A DNA stretch of 64,000 nucleotides from Limnohabitans sp. (GCF_023910625.1 NZ_JAAVVW010000003.1:1364001-1428000), one strand, 5' to 3'. Positions 53,593 to 62,514 are shown, counted from the stretch's first letter. Made by a program: numbers and translations. The notes: generated from the letters alone by a model not told the origin.

Positions 53593-53979
53593 TCAAGGCG
53601 CTTTCGGCCACAGCCGAACAAAGTCAAACGAGAGTTGCCGGTGGTGCCGAATGGTCAGCAGGACCACCGTCTCTTGGGCTTCCATGGCTGCGTAGAGCAC
53701 AAGAAAGTCGCCGTGCAGGTATTCGCGCAGCGCGTCCGGCGCTCCCGCAGGCATGGCCGCCAGCAGCGCCAGCGCTTCGGCTGACTGCGGTGGGTTGGCC
53801 AGGTAGCGCCGCCCGATGCGCGGAAAGCGCCGCAGGTTGGGGATGACAGTGGCGCGAATCTCGGCCAGCAAGTCATCGAACGCAAAGCCAGCATCCGCTT
53901 CCACCAAGAACGCCTCAATGGCGTCCAGGCGCTCCAAGAAACTGGCGGTCAGCTCGACCCGGTACAGCGGGTCAGCCAC
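53593..53979 (-). CDS. ParE/RelE-family toxin
   Basis: A 128-residue toxin from a GTG at 53979: YRVELTASFLERLDAIEAFL, IPNLRRFPRIGRRYL, DFLVLYAAMEAQETVVLLTIRHHRQLSF. The strand-rich C-terminus with RHHRQ is typical of ParE-like proteins. The GTG overlaps the end of the antitoxin gene. The open frame extends upstream to 54051 inside the antitoxin. Confidence 0.82.
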   Translation of the reverse strand: MADPLYRVELTASFLERLDAIEAFLVEADAGFAFDDLLAEIRATVIPNLRRFPRIGRRYLANPPQSAEALALLAAMPAGAPDALREYLHGDFLVLYAAMEAQETVVLLTIRHHRQLSFDFVRLWPKAP

Positions 53980-54292
53980 GTTGCTTGGCGGGGAGTTTGG
54001 TGGCGGTCTTGCGCCGCTGTTGCAGCTGGGCCAGGGCCGCGTCTGCTTCAACCGTGCGGCCCGCTGCGATGTCGGCCAAGCCGCGCTTGGCGTCGTCGAT
54101 CAACAGCAGGTGGATGCGTTCGCGCTCCAGCCGGTGGTAGTAGTCCAGTCGGTCCGAATCGATCAATGCGACGTAGCTCTCGCCGTTTTTGGTGATGATC
54201 TTTTCTGCGCCAGCCTTGGCCTGGTCGGCCAGTTCGGACAGATGGGAACGTGCTTGCGTGAATGGCACGACATCGCTGGCAGAAAAACCCAT
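53972..54292 (-). CDS. Phd/YefM-family antitoxin
   Basis: A 106-residue antitoxin: SASDVVPFTQARSHLSELADQAKAGAEKIITKNGES is the Phd/YefM DNA-binding part, and the C-terminus (DDAKRGLADIAAGRTVEADAALAQL) would wrap the toxin. AAGGAG lies 7 bases before the ATG at 54292. It overlaps the toxin by 8 bp. Confidence 0.87.
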   Translation of the reverse strand: MGFSASDVVPFTQARSHLSELADQAKAGAEKIITKNGESYVALIDSDRLDYYHRLERERIHLLLIDDAKRGLADIAAGRTVEADAALAQLQQRRKTATKLPAKQRG

Positions 54293-54566
54293 GACTGTCT
54301 CCTTGGACATTGCAGAATTCTGCGCATTTTAAAGCGAATACGTGACCAACCTGAAAACTGAATTTGGACGGTGGAAGCCCATTCACGCAGCGAAGCATAC
54401 AGCACTCATAAAAGGCAAAAGCATCACGCAAATAGATTGCCTTTGGGTTCATTTTTGCCTTATTTGGGGGATGGAGGGGTATGGTCGGAAGCACGCCACC
54501 GTCCTTATGAAATTATCAAAACGGATATAAAATGAAACGCGCCCAGTGTCGAGAAGGCAAACAGTC

Positions 54567-54863
54567 ATGAGCAACAAATTGAACATGGTCGTTGGCAGAG
54601 ACAACGTCTTTCACGATCTTGGCTTTGCCGAACCCGAAGCACAAAACCTGTTGCTGCGTGCCGATTTGGTCTCGCACATCCGCAAGGTCATCCTCAAACT
54701 CGACATCACCCAAGCCGAAGCCGCACAACGCGCTGGCATCAGCCAACCGCGCATGAACGATCTGGTGAAGGGCCGCACCCATAAATTCACGCTTGACGCA
54801 CTCGTCAACGTGGCGGCGAAATTGGGTTACACCGTCAAGCTGTCTGTGAAGCGGGCGGCTTGA
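54567..54863 (+). CDS. XRE-family helix-turn-helix protein, orphan antitoxin-like
   Basis: A 98-residue protein with a Cro/C1 helix-turn-helix: LDITQAEAAQRAGISQPRMNDLVKGRTHKFTLDALVNVAAKLGY. This is the HigA-type antitoxin pattern usually preceded by a RelE/HigB toxin. No toxin frame is found in the 270 bp upstream, nor does DUF924 downstream resemble one. GAGAAGG precedes the ATG at 54567. It may be a solitary regulator. Confidence 0.8.
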   Translation: MSNKLNMVVGRDNVFHDLGFAEPEAQNLLLRADLVSHIRKVILKLDITQAEAAQRAGISQPRMNDLVKGRTHKFTLDALVNVAAKLGYTVKLSVKRAA

Positions 54864-54903
54864 TGGAATGGCTGTTCTGGCTGCGTCCAACAGCGCTATC
54901 GCA

Positions 54904-55443
54904 ATGAACCCACAAACTGTCCTCCACTTCTGGTTCACCGAACTCACCCCCAAGCACCACTTCGCCAAAGACGCCGCATTGGATGAAGCCATCCGCACCC
55001 GCTTCGGTGCCACGCTGGATGCTGCGGCGCGGTGTGAGTTGTTTGCCTGGCGCGCCACACCCGAGGGGCGCTTGGCCGAGGTCTTGGTGCTCGACCAGTT
55101 CTCGCGTAATGTGTACCGCGACACGCCACGCGCCTTTGCGCAAGACGCGCTGGCCTTGGCGCTGGCACAAGAGCTGGTGGCCAGCGGGCAAGACCGCAGC
55201 CTGCCCTTGGCGCAGCGCAGCTTTGCGTACATGCCCTACATGCACAGCGAGTCCGCCCTGGTGCATGCGCAAGCGGTGGTCCTGTTTGATCAGCTGGGCA
55301 TGGGAGACACCCTGCGCTTCGAGCAGCGCCACCAAGCCATCATCGAGCGCTTTGGCCGCTACCCCCACCGCAACGCCATCCTGGGCCGCGAGTCCACGCC
55401 TGAGGAGCTGGCGTTTTTGAGTGAGCCGGGGTCGGGGTTTTAG
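54904..55443 (+). CDS. DUF924 family protein
   Basis: A 179-residue helical protein of DUF924: VLHFWFTELTPKHHF, LAEVLVLDQFSRNVYRDTPRAFAQD, RSFAYMPYMHSE, IERFGRYPHRNAILGR. The conserved DQFxRN and FPYRN-like segments are clear. Function is unknown. The ATG at 54904 is used; a start at 54868 lies upstream without a ribosome site. Confidence 0.87.
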   Translation: MNPQTVLHFWFTELTPKHHFAKDAALDEAIRTRFGATLDAAARCELFAWRATPEGRLAEVLVLDQFSRNVYRDTPRAFAQDALALALAQELVASGQDRSLPLAQRSFAYMPYMHSESALVHAQAVVLFDQLGMGDTLRFEQRHQAIIERFGRYPHRNAILGRESTPEELAFLSEPGSGF

Positions 55444-55494
55444 ACGAGCCACCCTGAGTGGGCAGCGGCGGTCAATCGCTTTAAACTACCGCCC

Positions 55495-55785
55495 ATGCGC
55501 CCCTCCCAAGCACTCAGCCAACATCGCGACGCCGTCTGCCAAGCCGCAGCACGCTACCGCGTGACCAACCCGCGCGTGTTTGGTTCGGCTTTGCATGGTC
55601 ATGACATTGAGGGCAGTGACTTGGATTTGTTGGTCGACCCTCTGCCCGGCACCACGCTTTTTGACCTCGGTGGCTTGCAAGACGAGTTGCAAACCTTGTT
55701 GGGCGTGTCCGTGGATGTGCTCACGCCCAAAGACTTGCCCGCCAAGTTTCGGGATGCTGTAGTGCAAGAAGCCCGGCCGCTATGA
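55495..55785 (+). CDS. MNT-domain nucleotidyltransferase (MntA-like antitoxin)
   Basis: A 96-residue minimal nucleotidyltransferase: VFGSALHGHDIEGSDLDLLVD holds the GS-x9-DxD metal site, and VDVLTPKDLP follows. In MntA/HepT modules it adds AMP to the HEPN toxin and silences it. Its stop overlaps the hepT start by 4 bp (ATGA at 55782). Confidence 0.88.
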   Translation: MRPSQALSQHRDAVCQAAARYRVTNPRVFGSALHGHDIEGSDLDLLVDPLPGTTLFDLGGLQDELQTLLGVSVDVLTPKDLPAKFRDAVVQEARPL

Positions 55786-56130
55786 CGATCAACCGTTTGC
55801 CCGATTATTTGGGTCACATGCGCCAAGCGATCGCTGACGCACAGGCGTTCACAGAAGGTATGGCGCAACCCGATTTCGAGCAGGACAAGCGCACCCAGCA
55901 GGCGGTGGTGATGAGCCTGATTGTGTTGGGTGAAGCGGCCACAAAGGTCATGGACCAGCACCCTGAATTTGCCGCAGAGCATGCGGCAAATTCCATGGCG
56001 AAGCATGCGCGGCATGCGCAACCGCATTGCACACGGTTATTTCGACATCGACCTTGCCGTGGTTTGGGGCACGTTGCAAACAGCCCTGCCCACACTCAAA
56101 GTCCAGCTGGAACTGATACAGGACAAATAA
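55782..56130 (+). pseudogene. HEPN-domain toxin HepT, frameshifted
   Basis: The first 68 codons (LPDYLGHMRQAIADAQAF, QQAVVMSLIVLGEAATKVMD) are in frame with the start. The remainder, IPWRSMRGMRNRIAHGYFD with the catalytic R-x4-H-x-Y, is in the next frame to a stop at 56130. Deleting one A from the AAA at 55988-55990 restores a single 116-codon frame. As written the toxin is inactive; a sequencing error in this short run is possible. Confidence 0.8.
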
Positions 56131-56181
56131 GCGCGTACCCAACCGTGGTGGCCTAAATATCCATAGCTCGCCCTTGCCAAA

Positions 56182-56217
56182 TACCCAAAATGGGTATGAA
56201 CCAACCCAATTTGGGTA
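56182..56217. promoter_or_regulatory. Two tandem palindromes before the PPOX gene
   Basis: TACCCAAAATGGGTA (56182-56196) and ACCCAATTTGGGT (56204-56216) share ACCCAA/TTGGGT-type arms and lie 21 bp apart centre to centre, two helical turns, 27-60 bp before the start codon. They look like a double operator. Confidence 0.45.
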
Positions 56218-56243
56218 CATCGCCACACAGAAGCAACCCACCT

Positions 56244-56870
56244 ATGGCTGCCCCACACATCACCACCCTCACCGCCCTGCGCCAGCTCTACGGCCCCGCC
56301 CGAGAGCGTGCACTCAAAAAAGAAATCCCCGCGCTGGACGCGCATGCGCAGCAGTTCGTAGGCTTGTCGCCTTTTGTGGTGCTGGCCAGCAGCGATGCGG
56401 GTGGGCACATGGACGCATCGCCTCGCGGGGGCGAGCCGGGTTTCGTCAAGGTGCCCGACGCGCACACGCTGCTGCTGCCGGATGCACCGGGCAACAACCG
56501 GCTGGACACGCTGGAGAACATCATCGCCACCGGGCGTTTGGGCTTGCTGTTCATGGTGCCGGGTTTTGACGAGACCTTGCGCGTCAATGGCCGCGCCGTG
56601 TTGTCCACCGACCTGGCCGATCTGGCGCTGTGCGCCGATGCGCGGCGTGCGCCGGTTGTGGTCATTCGCGTGGCGGTGGAGTCGGTGTATTTGCATTGCG
56701 CCAAGGCCTTCATGCGCTCGCAACTCTGGGACGCTTCTCGACAGGTGGACCGAGCGCAAATGCCCAACATGACCGAGATGCTGCGCGACCAAATCCGCGC
56801 CTTCAAAGGCGAAGAGATCGAATCCGAAACCCACGCCCAGCTGATGGAGCGCTACCGGCAAACGCTCTAA
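56244..56870 (+). CDS. PPOX-type FMN-dependent flavoprotein
   Basis: A 208-residue member of the pyridoxamine-phosphate-oxidase-like family (MSMEG_1061 type): FVVLASSDAGGHMDASPRGG, FVKVPDAHTLLLPDAPGNNR, LDTLENIIATGRLGLLFMVP and ETLRVNGRA. Members bind FMN or F420 and reduce varied compounds; the substrate is unknown. The ATG at 56244 is chosen because the family fold starts there; the open frame from 56190 covers the palindromes. Confidence 0.85.
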   Translation: MAAPHITTLTALRQLYGPARERALKKEIPALDAHAQQFVGLSPFVVLASSDAGGHMDASPRGGEPGFVKVPDAHTLLLPDAPGNNRLDTLENIIATGRLGLLFMVPGFDETLRVNGRAVLSTDLADLALCADARRAPVVVIRVAVESVYLHCAKAFMRSQLWDASRQVDRAQMPNMTEMLRDQIRAFKGEEIESETHAQLMERYRQTL

Positions 56871-57883
56871 GGCCCGCCCGGCGGCGGCACATCGTGCCCC
56901 CACAGCCGCTGGCCCAGCCATGTCAAACCCGCGCCCACATCCATGCGGCGGCTTTGCTGTTGCGCCACGGTGTGGGTTTGGCCCGCTTGCAGGGGCGGGC
57001 CTATGTCAAAAGAAAACACATAGGCAGGCTCTTGCCCCATGCGCAAGTCGGTGATCACCAAGCGGCCGTTGACATCAGCCACCTTGTAAAACCCATCGGT
57101 GAACCGCGCCAGGCGCTGCAACTGCGGGTGGTCGGCGTTTTGCGCGGCCAAGGCGGCACCCCGGTCATGGGCCACAAAGCGCATGGGCCTGCTGCCGTCC
57201 ATCAGCGCATAAAAGCCTTCATGGAATTGATCACCGTCAATGGCCACCACGCGCCACAGCAAAGTGCTCAATGGCGCGGGCGTGACCAGCAGTTGCTGGC
57301 TGGGCAAACCCTGCGCCTGCAGCGATTGGCGGGCGTGCTGTGTCACGCCCCACTGCGCCAGCGCACTCCACGCCAAATAAGCGGTGCTCAAGGCCAAGGC
57401 CCAGCCATTGATGCGCAAAGCCCTGCCCACGTTTTGGACACGGCACGCGGCCACCACCCCCACCAGCAAGGGCAATGAATACGCCGGGTCGATGATGAAC
57501 ATGCTGCCCAGCCCATAGGCCTCGTCCGTAAAAGGCTGAAACACCTGGGTGCCGTAAATCGTCATCAGGTCCAGCAAAGGGTGTGTCACCAGGGCCAGCC
57601 ACAGCGCCCAGCACCAGCGGCCATACAAGCGGGCTTGGTGGTGGATGCGGCTGACCCCCCAAGCCATCGGAAAAGCAAAGAGCGTCAGCAACAACAAGGC
57701 ATGCGTCTCGGCACGGTGCCGAATCATGTTCAGGATCGGGTCGCCGTGGTCGAGCAACACGTCCAGGTCGGGCAGCAAACCTGCCACACCGCCCCACAAG
57801 GCAGATTTCCAAAGCGCGGTGCGCCGCCCCATGACGGCCACGCCAATCGAGGCGCCCAAAAGAACTTGTGTGACGGAATCCAT
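56867..57883 (-). CDS. YdjM/YbcI-type metal-dependent membrane hydrolase
   Basis: A 338-residue membrane protein beginning MDSVTQVLLGASIGVAVMG, with LLPDLDVLLDHGDP, HRAETHALLL, LALVTHPLLDLMTIYGTQVF and FIIDPAYSLPLL. These conserved His/Asp clusters define the YdjM (DUF457-like) family. The C-terminal 130 residues are soluble. The function is not established. Its stop overlaps the PPOX stop region on the opposite strand (convergent). Confidence 0.82.
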   Translation of the reverse strand: MDSVTQVLLGASIGVAVMGRRTALWKSALWGGVAGLLPDLDVLLDHGDPILNMIRHRAETHALLLLTLFAFPMAWGVSRIHHQARLYGRWCWALWLALVTHPLLDLMTIYGTQVFQPFTDEAYGLGSMFIIDPAYSLPLLVGVVAACRVQNVGRALRINGWALALSTAYLAWSALAQWGVTQHARQSLQAQGLPSQQLLVTPAPLSTLLWRVVAIDGDQFHEGFYALMDGSRPMRFVAHDRGAALAAQNADHPQLQRLARFTDGFYKVADVNGRLVITDLRMGQEPAYVFSFDIGPPLQAGQTHTVAQQQSRRMDVGAGLTWLGQRLWGHDVPPPGGP

Positions 57884-58087
57884 GGCGCGAAGGAAAAAAG
57901 GGGATTGCTGGCTTGGTGAAAGTCAAGAGGTTAATGGCTTTTGCAAATCCTGATCGCTGGGGGGGCCGTTGAGACCCATACCCTGCGGTATACCCCTCCA
58001 CTTTTAGAGAAAACGTTTGATGCACATCAGACACAAGGGTCTGCAAGAGGCCTACAAAGAAAGGTTCCAGCCCACAGGAGACTCAGC

Positions 58088-58930
58088 ATGAAAGAAGATG
58101 TCCACTTCGACGCCGCTCCCTTGTTGGGCGCAGTACCCAGCACTTTGCTGATTCCGCTGGTGGCCCGTGCACGCGGGTCTTCCATTTATCCGTGGTTGGA
58201 CCCCTGCGACACCCAGGCCCAGCAAATGTTGCAAAACATGGAGGAGCAAGCCCTGGCGCTTTTACAGGACCACCCTTCGGTCTTGAACGTCCTGTGGCGC
58301 ACCCAGCTCATCAAAAAAATTGGCACCGCATTTTTTGCACATTACCCGCAAGCGCATGGCATCAACTTGGGGGCCGGCTTGTCGGATTATTTTCAGTGGT
58401 TCAACAACGGCCACAACCGCTGGCTGGACGTGGATCTGGAGGATGTGGTGACGCTGCGCCATGCGCTGCTGCGCTGCCATTCCGAGGCGGCCCACGATGG
58501 CAGCCTGGACCTGACCCAACCGGGCTGGTGGCAACGCTTGCCCTTGAACGATATCGACAAACACCAGCCCTTGCTGCTGGTGTGCGAGGGTGTGCTGATG
58601 TACCTGACACCTACACAAGTCAAGGCTGTGATGCGCGAAATTGGCGAAAACGCCCCCGAAGGCTCGGAGCTGGTTTGCGACTTCATGACACCGCTGGGCA
58701 TCGGCCATGCCGACCTGGTCCCCAGCGTGGCGGGCACGGGGGCAGAATTTTTGTGGGGAGCCCGCAATGCCCTGGATGTGGCGCATTTGCACCCCAGGCT
58801 GGAGCTGCTGTCGCAGCACACATTGGCCGAAGCCTATGGCTGGGTCTCTTGCTGGACCGAAATGTGCATGACACCCTGGACCGGTGGCCCCATGTACGGC
58901 GTGGCCCACCTGCAACTGAGCGAGCCCTGA
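58088..58930 (+). CDS. Leucine-carboxyl-methyltransferase-type SAM methyltransferase
   Basis: A 280-residue class I methyltransferase of the LCM (PF04072) group: TLLIPLVARARGSS, INLGAGLSDYFQWF (SAM site), RWLDVDLEDVVTLR, LLVCEGVLMYLT. The bacterial members are thought to make methylated small molecules or polyketides; the substrate is unknown. CAGGAG lies 8 bases before the ATG at 58088; earlier in-frame ATG codons lack this. Confidence 0.85.
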   Translation: MKEDVHFDAAPLLGAVPSTLLIPLVARARGSSIYPWLDPCDTQAQQMLQNMEEQALALLQDHPSVLNVLWRTQLIKKIGTAFFAHYPQAHGINLGAGLSDYFQWFNNGHNRWLDVDLEDVVTLRHALLRCHSEAAHDGSLDLTQPGWWQRLPLNDIDKHQPLLLVCEGVLMYLTPTQVKAVMREIGENAPEGSELVCDFMTPLGIGHADLVPSVAGTGAEFLWGARNALDVAHLHPRLELLSQHTLAEAYGWVSCWTEMCMTPWTGGPMYGVAHLQLSEP

Positions 58931-59068
58931 AGCGTCACAGGGCTTGGCTGTGGGCGGCAGAGCCTGAATAAATTTCAACTGCACTGTCCCGCGTTTCACA
59001 AGCTGGGCAGCAAGTCAACCGCTACGATGCGGGTCAGTTCTGCTTGATAAAAACCCAGGAGCCCCCCA

Positions 59069-60226
59069 ATGTCCGTGATCACCACCATCGAAGACCTGCG
59101 CGTTTTGGCCGAAAAGCGCGTGCCGCGCATGTTTTATGACTACGCGGACAGCGGCTCTTGGACCGAGAGCACCTACCGGGCCAACGAAAGCGATTTTCAA
59201 AAGATCAAGCTGCGCCAGCGCGTGGCCGTGAACATGGAAAACCGCAGCACCGCCAGCACCATGGTGGGCGAGAAAGTCGCCATGCCCGTGGCCATTGCGC
59301 CCACGGGCCTGACGGGCATGCAGCACGCCGATGGCGAAATCCTGGCCGCCCGCGCGGCCAAAAAGTTTGGCGTGCCCTTCACCCTGTCCACCATGAGCAT
59401 CTGCTCCATCGAAGACGTGGCCCAGCATGCCGGTGAAGGCTTTTGGTTTCAGCTCTATGTGATGAAAGACAAGGGCTTCATCGAGCGCCTGATTGACCGC
59501 GCCAAAGCCGCCAACTGCGGCGCGCTGGTGCTCACGCTGGACTTGCAAATTTTGGGTCAACGCCACAAGGACCTGAAAAACGGCCTGTCTGCACCGCCCA
59601 AGCTGACGCTCGCCAACATGATCAACATCGCCAGCAAGCCCCGCTGGGCCTTGGGCATGCTGGGCACACCGCGCCGCCAGTTTGGCAACATCGTGGGCCA
59701 CGTCACAGGCGTGGCCGACATGAGCAGCCTGTCTTCGTGGACCGCCTCGCAGTTCGACCCCGGCCTGAACTGGGGCGATGTCGAATGGATCAAAAAACGC
59801 TGGGGTGGCAAGCTGATTTTGAAGGGCATTCAGGACGTGGATGATGCCCACCTGGCGGTGCAATCGGGCGCGGACGCCCTGATCGTCAGCAACCACGGCG
59901 GCCGCCAGCTCGACGGCGCACAGTCCAGCATCGAAGCCCTGCCCGCCATCGTGGATGCCGTGGGCCAGAACATTGAAGTGCACATGGACGGCGGCATCCG
60001 CAGCGGCCAGGACGTGGTCAAAGCCCGCGCCTTGGGTGCCAAGGGCGTCTACATTGGCCGCTCCATGCTGTATGGCCTGGGCGCGATGGGCGAAGCGGGC
60101 GTGACCAAAGCGCTGGAAATCATCCACAAAGAACTCGACCTGACCATGGCCTTTTGCGGTCGCACGCAAATGGACACGGTGGACAAAAGCATCTTGCTGC
60201 CAGGCACCTTTCCTACGGGCCAATAA
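59069..60226 (+). CDS. lldD: FMN-dependent L-lactate dehydrogenase / alpha-hydroxy-acid oxidase (LldD-like)
   Basis: A 385-residue flavoprotein with a TIM barrel: RMFYDYADSGSWTEST, MPVAIAPTGLTGMQH, FWFQLYVMKDKGF, LVLTLDLQILGQRHKD, LILKGIQDVDDAHLAV, the catalytic histidine in IVSNHGGRQLDGA, and HMDGGIRSGQDVVKA. It oxidises L-lactate or a similar hydroxy acid and passes electrons to the quinone pool. Specificity is not fixed by sequence alone. CAGGAG precedes the ATG. Confidence 0.9.
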   Translation: MSVITTIEDLRVLAEKRVPRMFYDYADSGSWTESTYRANESDFQKIKLRQRVAVNMENRSTASTMVGEKVAMPVAIAPTGLTGMQHADGEILAARAAKKFGVPFTLSTMSICSIEDVAQHAGEGFWFQLYVMKDKGFIERLIDRAKAANCGALVLTLDLQILGQRHKDLKNGLSAPPKLTLANMINIASKPRWALGMLGTPRRQFGNIVGHVTGVADMSSLSSWTASQFDPGLNWGDVEWIKKRWGGKLILKGIQDVDDAHLAVQSGADALIVSNHGGRQLDGAQSSIEALPAIVDAVGQNIEVHMDGGIRSGQDVVKARALGAKGVYIGRSMLYGLGAMGEAGVTKALEIIHKELDLTMAFCGRTQMDTVDKSILLPGTFPTGQ

Positions 60227-60286
60227 ACAAGCCCGGCAGGGGTTTGGCAAGCGCAAAACCCCTTGGGGGCGCGCTATGCTTGACGG

Positions 60287-61597
60287 GTGACTGATTCACC
60301 CGTTTCAAGCGCCGTGGCCCCGCCCATCCGCCGCATTGCCCACCTCGACATGGACGCGTTTTACGCGTCCTGCGAGCTGCTGCGCTACCCACAGCTCAAG
60401 GGTCTGCCGGTGGTCATCGGTGGTGGCCGCCGCAAAGAAGACGACCTGCTGGCCAAACTGCAAGCGGCCTACCCGGATGGCGAATGGACCGAAGAGAGCT
60501 TTGCCAAGCGGCTGGACCGCATCCCGGTCGACTTTTTCCCGCGCCTTGAGGGCTACACCGGGCGCGGCGTGATCACCACCGCCACCTATGCGGCGCGGCA
60601 GTTCGGCATCGGCTCGGCCATGGGCCTGATGAAAGCCGCCAAGTTGTGCCCGCAGGCCCTTTTGTTGCCGGTGGACTTTGAGCGGTATCGGCACTTTTCG
60701 CGCACCTTCAAAAGCATCATTCTGGACATCGCCCCCATCATGCAAGACCGGGGCGTGGACGAGGTCTACATCGACTTCACTGACGTGCCCGGCGGCCAGC
60801 GCGAAGGCGGGCGGGTGCTGGCACGCTTGATCCAAAAAAGCATTTTTGAGGCCACGGGCCTGACCTGCTCCATCGGCGTGGCGCCCAACAAACTCATCGC
60901 CAAAATGGCCAGCGAGTTCAACAAACCCAAGGGCATCTCCATCGTGCACGAGGCCGATTTGCAAACCCTGATCTGGCCGCTGGCTTGCCGCAAGATCAAC
61001 GGCGTGGGCCCCAAGGCCGATGAAAAGCTCAAGGGCTTTGGCATCCACACCATTGGCGAGCTGGCGGCGCGTGAGCCGCACTGGCTGGTGGAAAACTTTG
61101 GCAAAAGCTACGGCGCCTGGCTGTTTGATGCCGCCTGGGGCCGCGACGACCGCCCGCTGGAAACCGAGAGCGAACCCGTCAGCATGAGCCGCGAAACCAC
61201 CTTTGAGCGCGACCTGCACGCCGTGCGCGACCGCGCCGAGTTGAGTGCGGTGTTCACCCGCCTGTGCGAGCAAGTGGCCGCCGACTTGCAGCGCAAAGGC
61301 TACGAAGGCAAAACCATCGGCATCAAGCTGCGGTACGACAATTTTCAGGCCGTGACGCGAGACCAGACCCTGACCAAATACACGGCAGACGCCAAACACA
61401 TCCGGCTGATCGCAGGCCAATGCCTCAAGCGGGTGGACCTTTCACGCCGCCTGCGGCTGTTGGGGGTGCGGGTGGGCTCGTTGGTCAAAGCCGGGACAGC
61501 GCAGACCCCCGACGCCGCTTATAGTCAAACACCCGACCAAGACCCCCCTCAAGTGAATGACCATGGACAAACTCAGCTGCTTTTCCCTCTCGACTGA
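60287..61597 (+). CDS. dinB: DNA polymerase IV (DinB)
   Basis: Translesion Y-family polymerase of 436 residues starting at a GTG. Catalytic acids are in IAHLDMDAFYASCE and DRGVDEVYIDFTD; helix-hairpin-helix and little-finger domains follow. Between VVIGGGRRKE and YTGRGVITTATYAARQFGI there is an insertion of about 35 residues compared with E. coli DinB. The C-terminus QTQLLFPLD is a clear sliding-clamp-binding motif. The last 41 bp overlap the next gene. Confidence 0.93.
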   Translation: MTDSPVSSAVAPPIRRIAHLDMDAFYASCELLRYPQLKGLPVVIGGGRRKEDDLLAKLQAAYPDGEWTEESFAKRLDRIPVDFFPRLEGYTGRGVITTATYAARQFGIGSAMGLMKAAKLCPQALLLPVDFERYRHFSRTFKSIILDIAPIMQDRGVDEVYIDFTDVPGGQREGGRVLARLIQKSIFEATGLTCSIGVAPNKLIAKMASEFNKPKGISIVHEADLQTLIWPLACRKINGVGPKADEKLKGFGIHTIGELAAREPHWLVENFGKSYGAWLFDAAWGRDDRPLETESEPVSMSRETTFERDLHAVRDRAELSAVFTRLCEQVAADLQRKGYEGKTIGIKLRYDNFQAVTRDQTLTKYTADAKHIRLIAGQCLKRVDLSRRLRLLGVRVGSLVKAGTAQTPDAAYSQTPDQDPPQVNDHGQTQLLFPLD

Positions 61598-62405
61598 AAA
61601 CCACATTGCCCACCTGGTGCTGAACCGCCCCGAGGCGATGAACACCATGCACCCGACCTTTTGGCGCGAACTGCACGAGGTGCTGACCGACATCCACAGG
61701 GCAGGCACGGCGCGGGCACTGGTCATCTCCAGCACGGGCAAACACTTCAGCGCAGGCATGGACCTGCAGACCTTTGGCAGCGCCATCCAGATGGACGACA
61801 CCAGCGCCGAAGGCCGCTCGGCCGTTTATGACCTGCTGACCGACATGCAGCACACCTTCACCTTGCTCGAAGAACTGCGCATCCCAGTGATCGCAGCCAT
61901 CCACGGCGGCTGCATTGGCGGCGCGGTGGACATGGTCACCGCCTGCTGCATGCGCTATGCCTCGGCCGATGCGTTCTTCTGCATTCAAGAAATCAACATC
62001 GGCATGGTGGCCGACGTGGGCACCTTGCAGCGCCTGCCCAAACTGCTGCCCATGGCCTTGGTCAAAGAACTGGCCTACACCGGCAGGCGCCTGAGTGCCG
62101 ACAAAGCCCTGGCCCACGGCCTGGTGAACGAGGTGCTGCCCACCCACGAAGCCACCGTGGCCGCTGCCCTGCAAGCCGCCAAAGAAATCGCCAGCAAACC
62201 ACCCGTGGCCATCTGGGGCACCAAGCAAGTGCTGCACTACGCCCGCGACCACAGCACCGAAGACAGCCTGCGCCACATGGGCTGGCTGCAAGGCGCGATC
62301 TGGAGCAACGCCAACGTGCGCGAGGCCATCAGCGCCATGCAACAAAAACGCGAGGCGAACTTTGCGCCGCTGCCAGCGCTCAAGGGGTTTCGGGAATTTG
62401 GCTGA
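61557..62405 (+). CDS. Enoyl-CoA hydratase/isomerase family protein
   Basis: A 282-residue crotonase-fold protein: IAHLVLNRPEAMNTMHPTFW, VISSTGKHFSAGMDL (oxyanion hole), IPVIAAIHGGCIGGAVDMVTACCMRYA, FCIQEINIGMVADVGTLQRLPKL. The glutamate and aspartate near the second oxyanion segment match dienoyl-CoA isomerase-like members. It overlaps dinB; a second ATG two codons in is equally likely. Substrate unknown. Confidence 0.87.
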   Translation: MTMDKLSCFSLSTENHIAHLVLNRPEAMNTMHPTFWRELHEVLTDIHRAGTARALVISSTGKHFSAGMDLQTFGSAIQMDDTSAEGRSAVYDLLTDMQHTFTLLEELRIPVIAAIHGGCIGGAVDMVTACCMRYASADAFFCIQEINIGMVADVGTLQRLPKLLPMALVKELAYTGRRLSADKALAHGLVNEVLPTHEATVAAALQAAKEIASKPPVAIWGTKQVLHYARDHSTEDSLRHMGWLQGAIWSNANVREAISAMQQKREANFAPLPALKGFREFG

Positions 62406-62447
62406 AGCGAGTTGAGCCACAACGCGAGAACACCACCTGCCATGCCC

Positions 62448-62514
62448 ATGACCATTGCACCCGACGATCCCGCTCGGCCAGATGTGTATGCGCTGCTCGA
62501 CGAGCACCTGCGCC
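62448..62514 (+). pseudogene. N-terminal stub of a GNAT acetyltransferase
   Basis: Twenty-two codons, MTIAPDDPARPDVYALLDEH and on, resemble the start of small GNAT N-acetyltransferases. The frame then enters the left end of the IS3 element. The rest of the acetyltransferase is not found on the far side of the IS. Confidence 0.5.

Noticed and set aside
53517..53846. Plus-strand frame of 109 codons after the 331-aa gene
   Set aside because: It runs antisense through the ParE toxin gene, has no ribosome site and reads as Arg/Ala/Pro-rich shadow sequence.
54313..54566. Possible HigB-type toxin before the XRE gene
   Set aside because: Short frames there show no RelE/HigB motif, and none reaches toxin length; the region looks like plain intergenic DNA.
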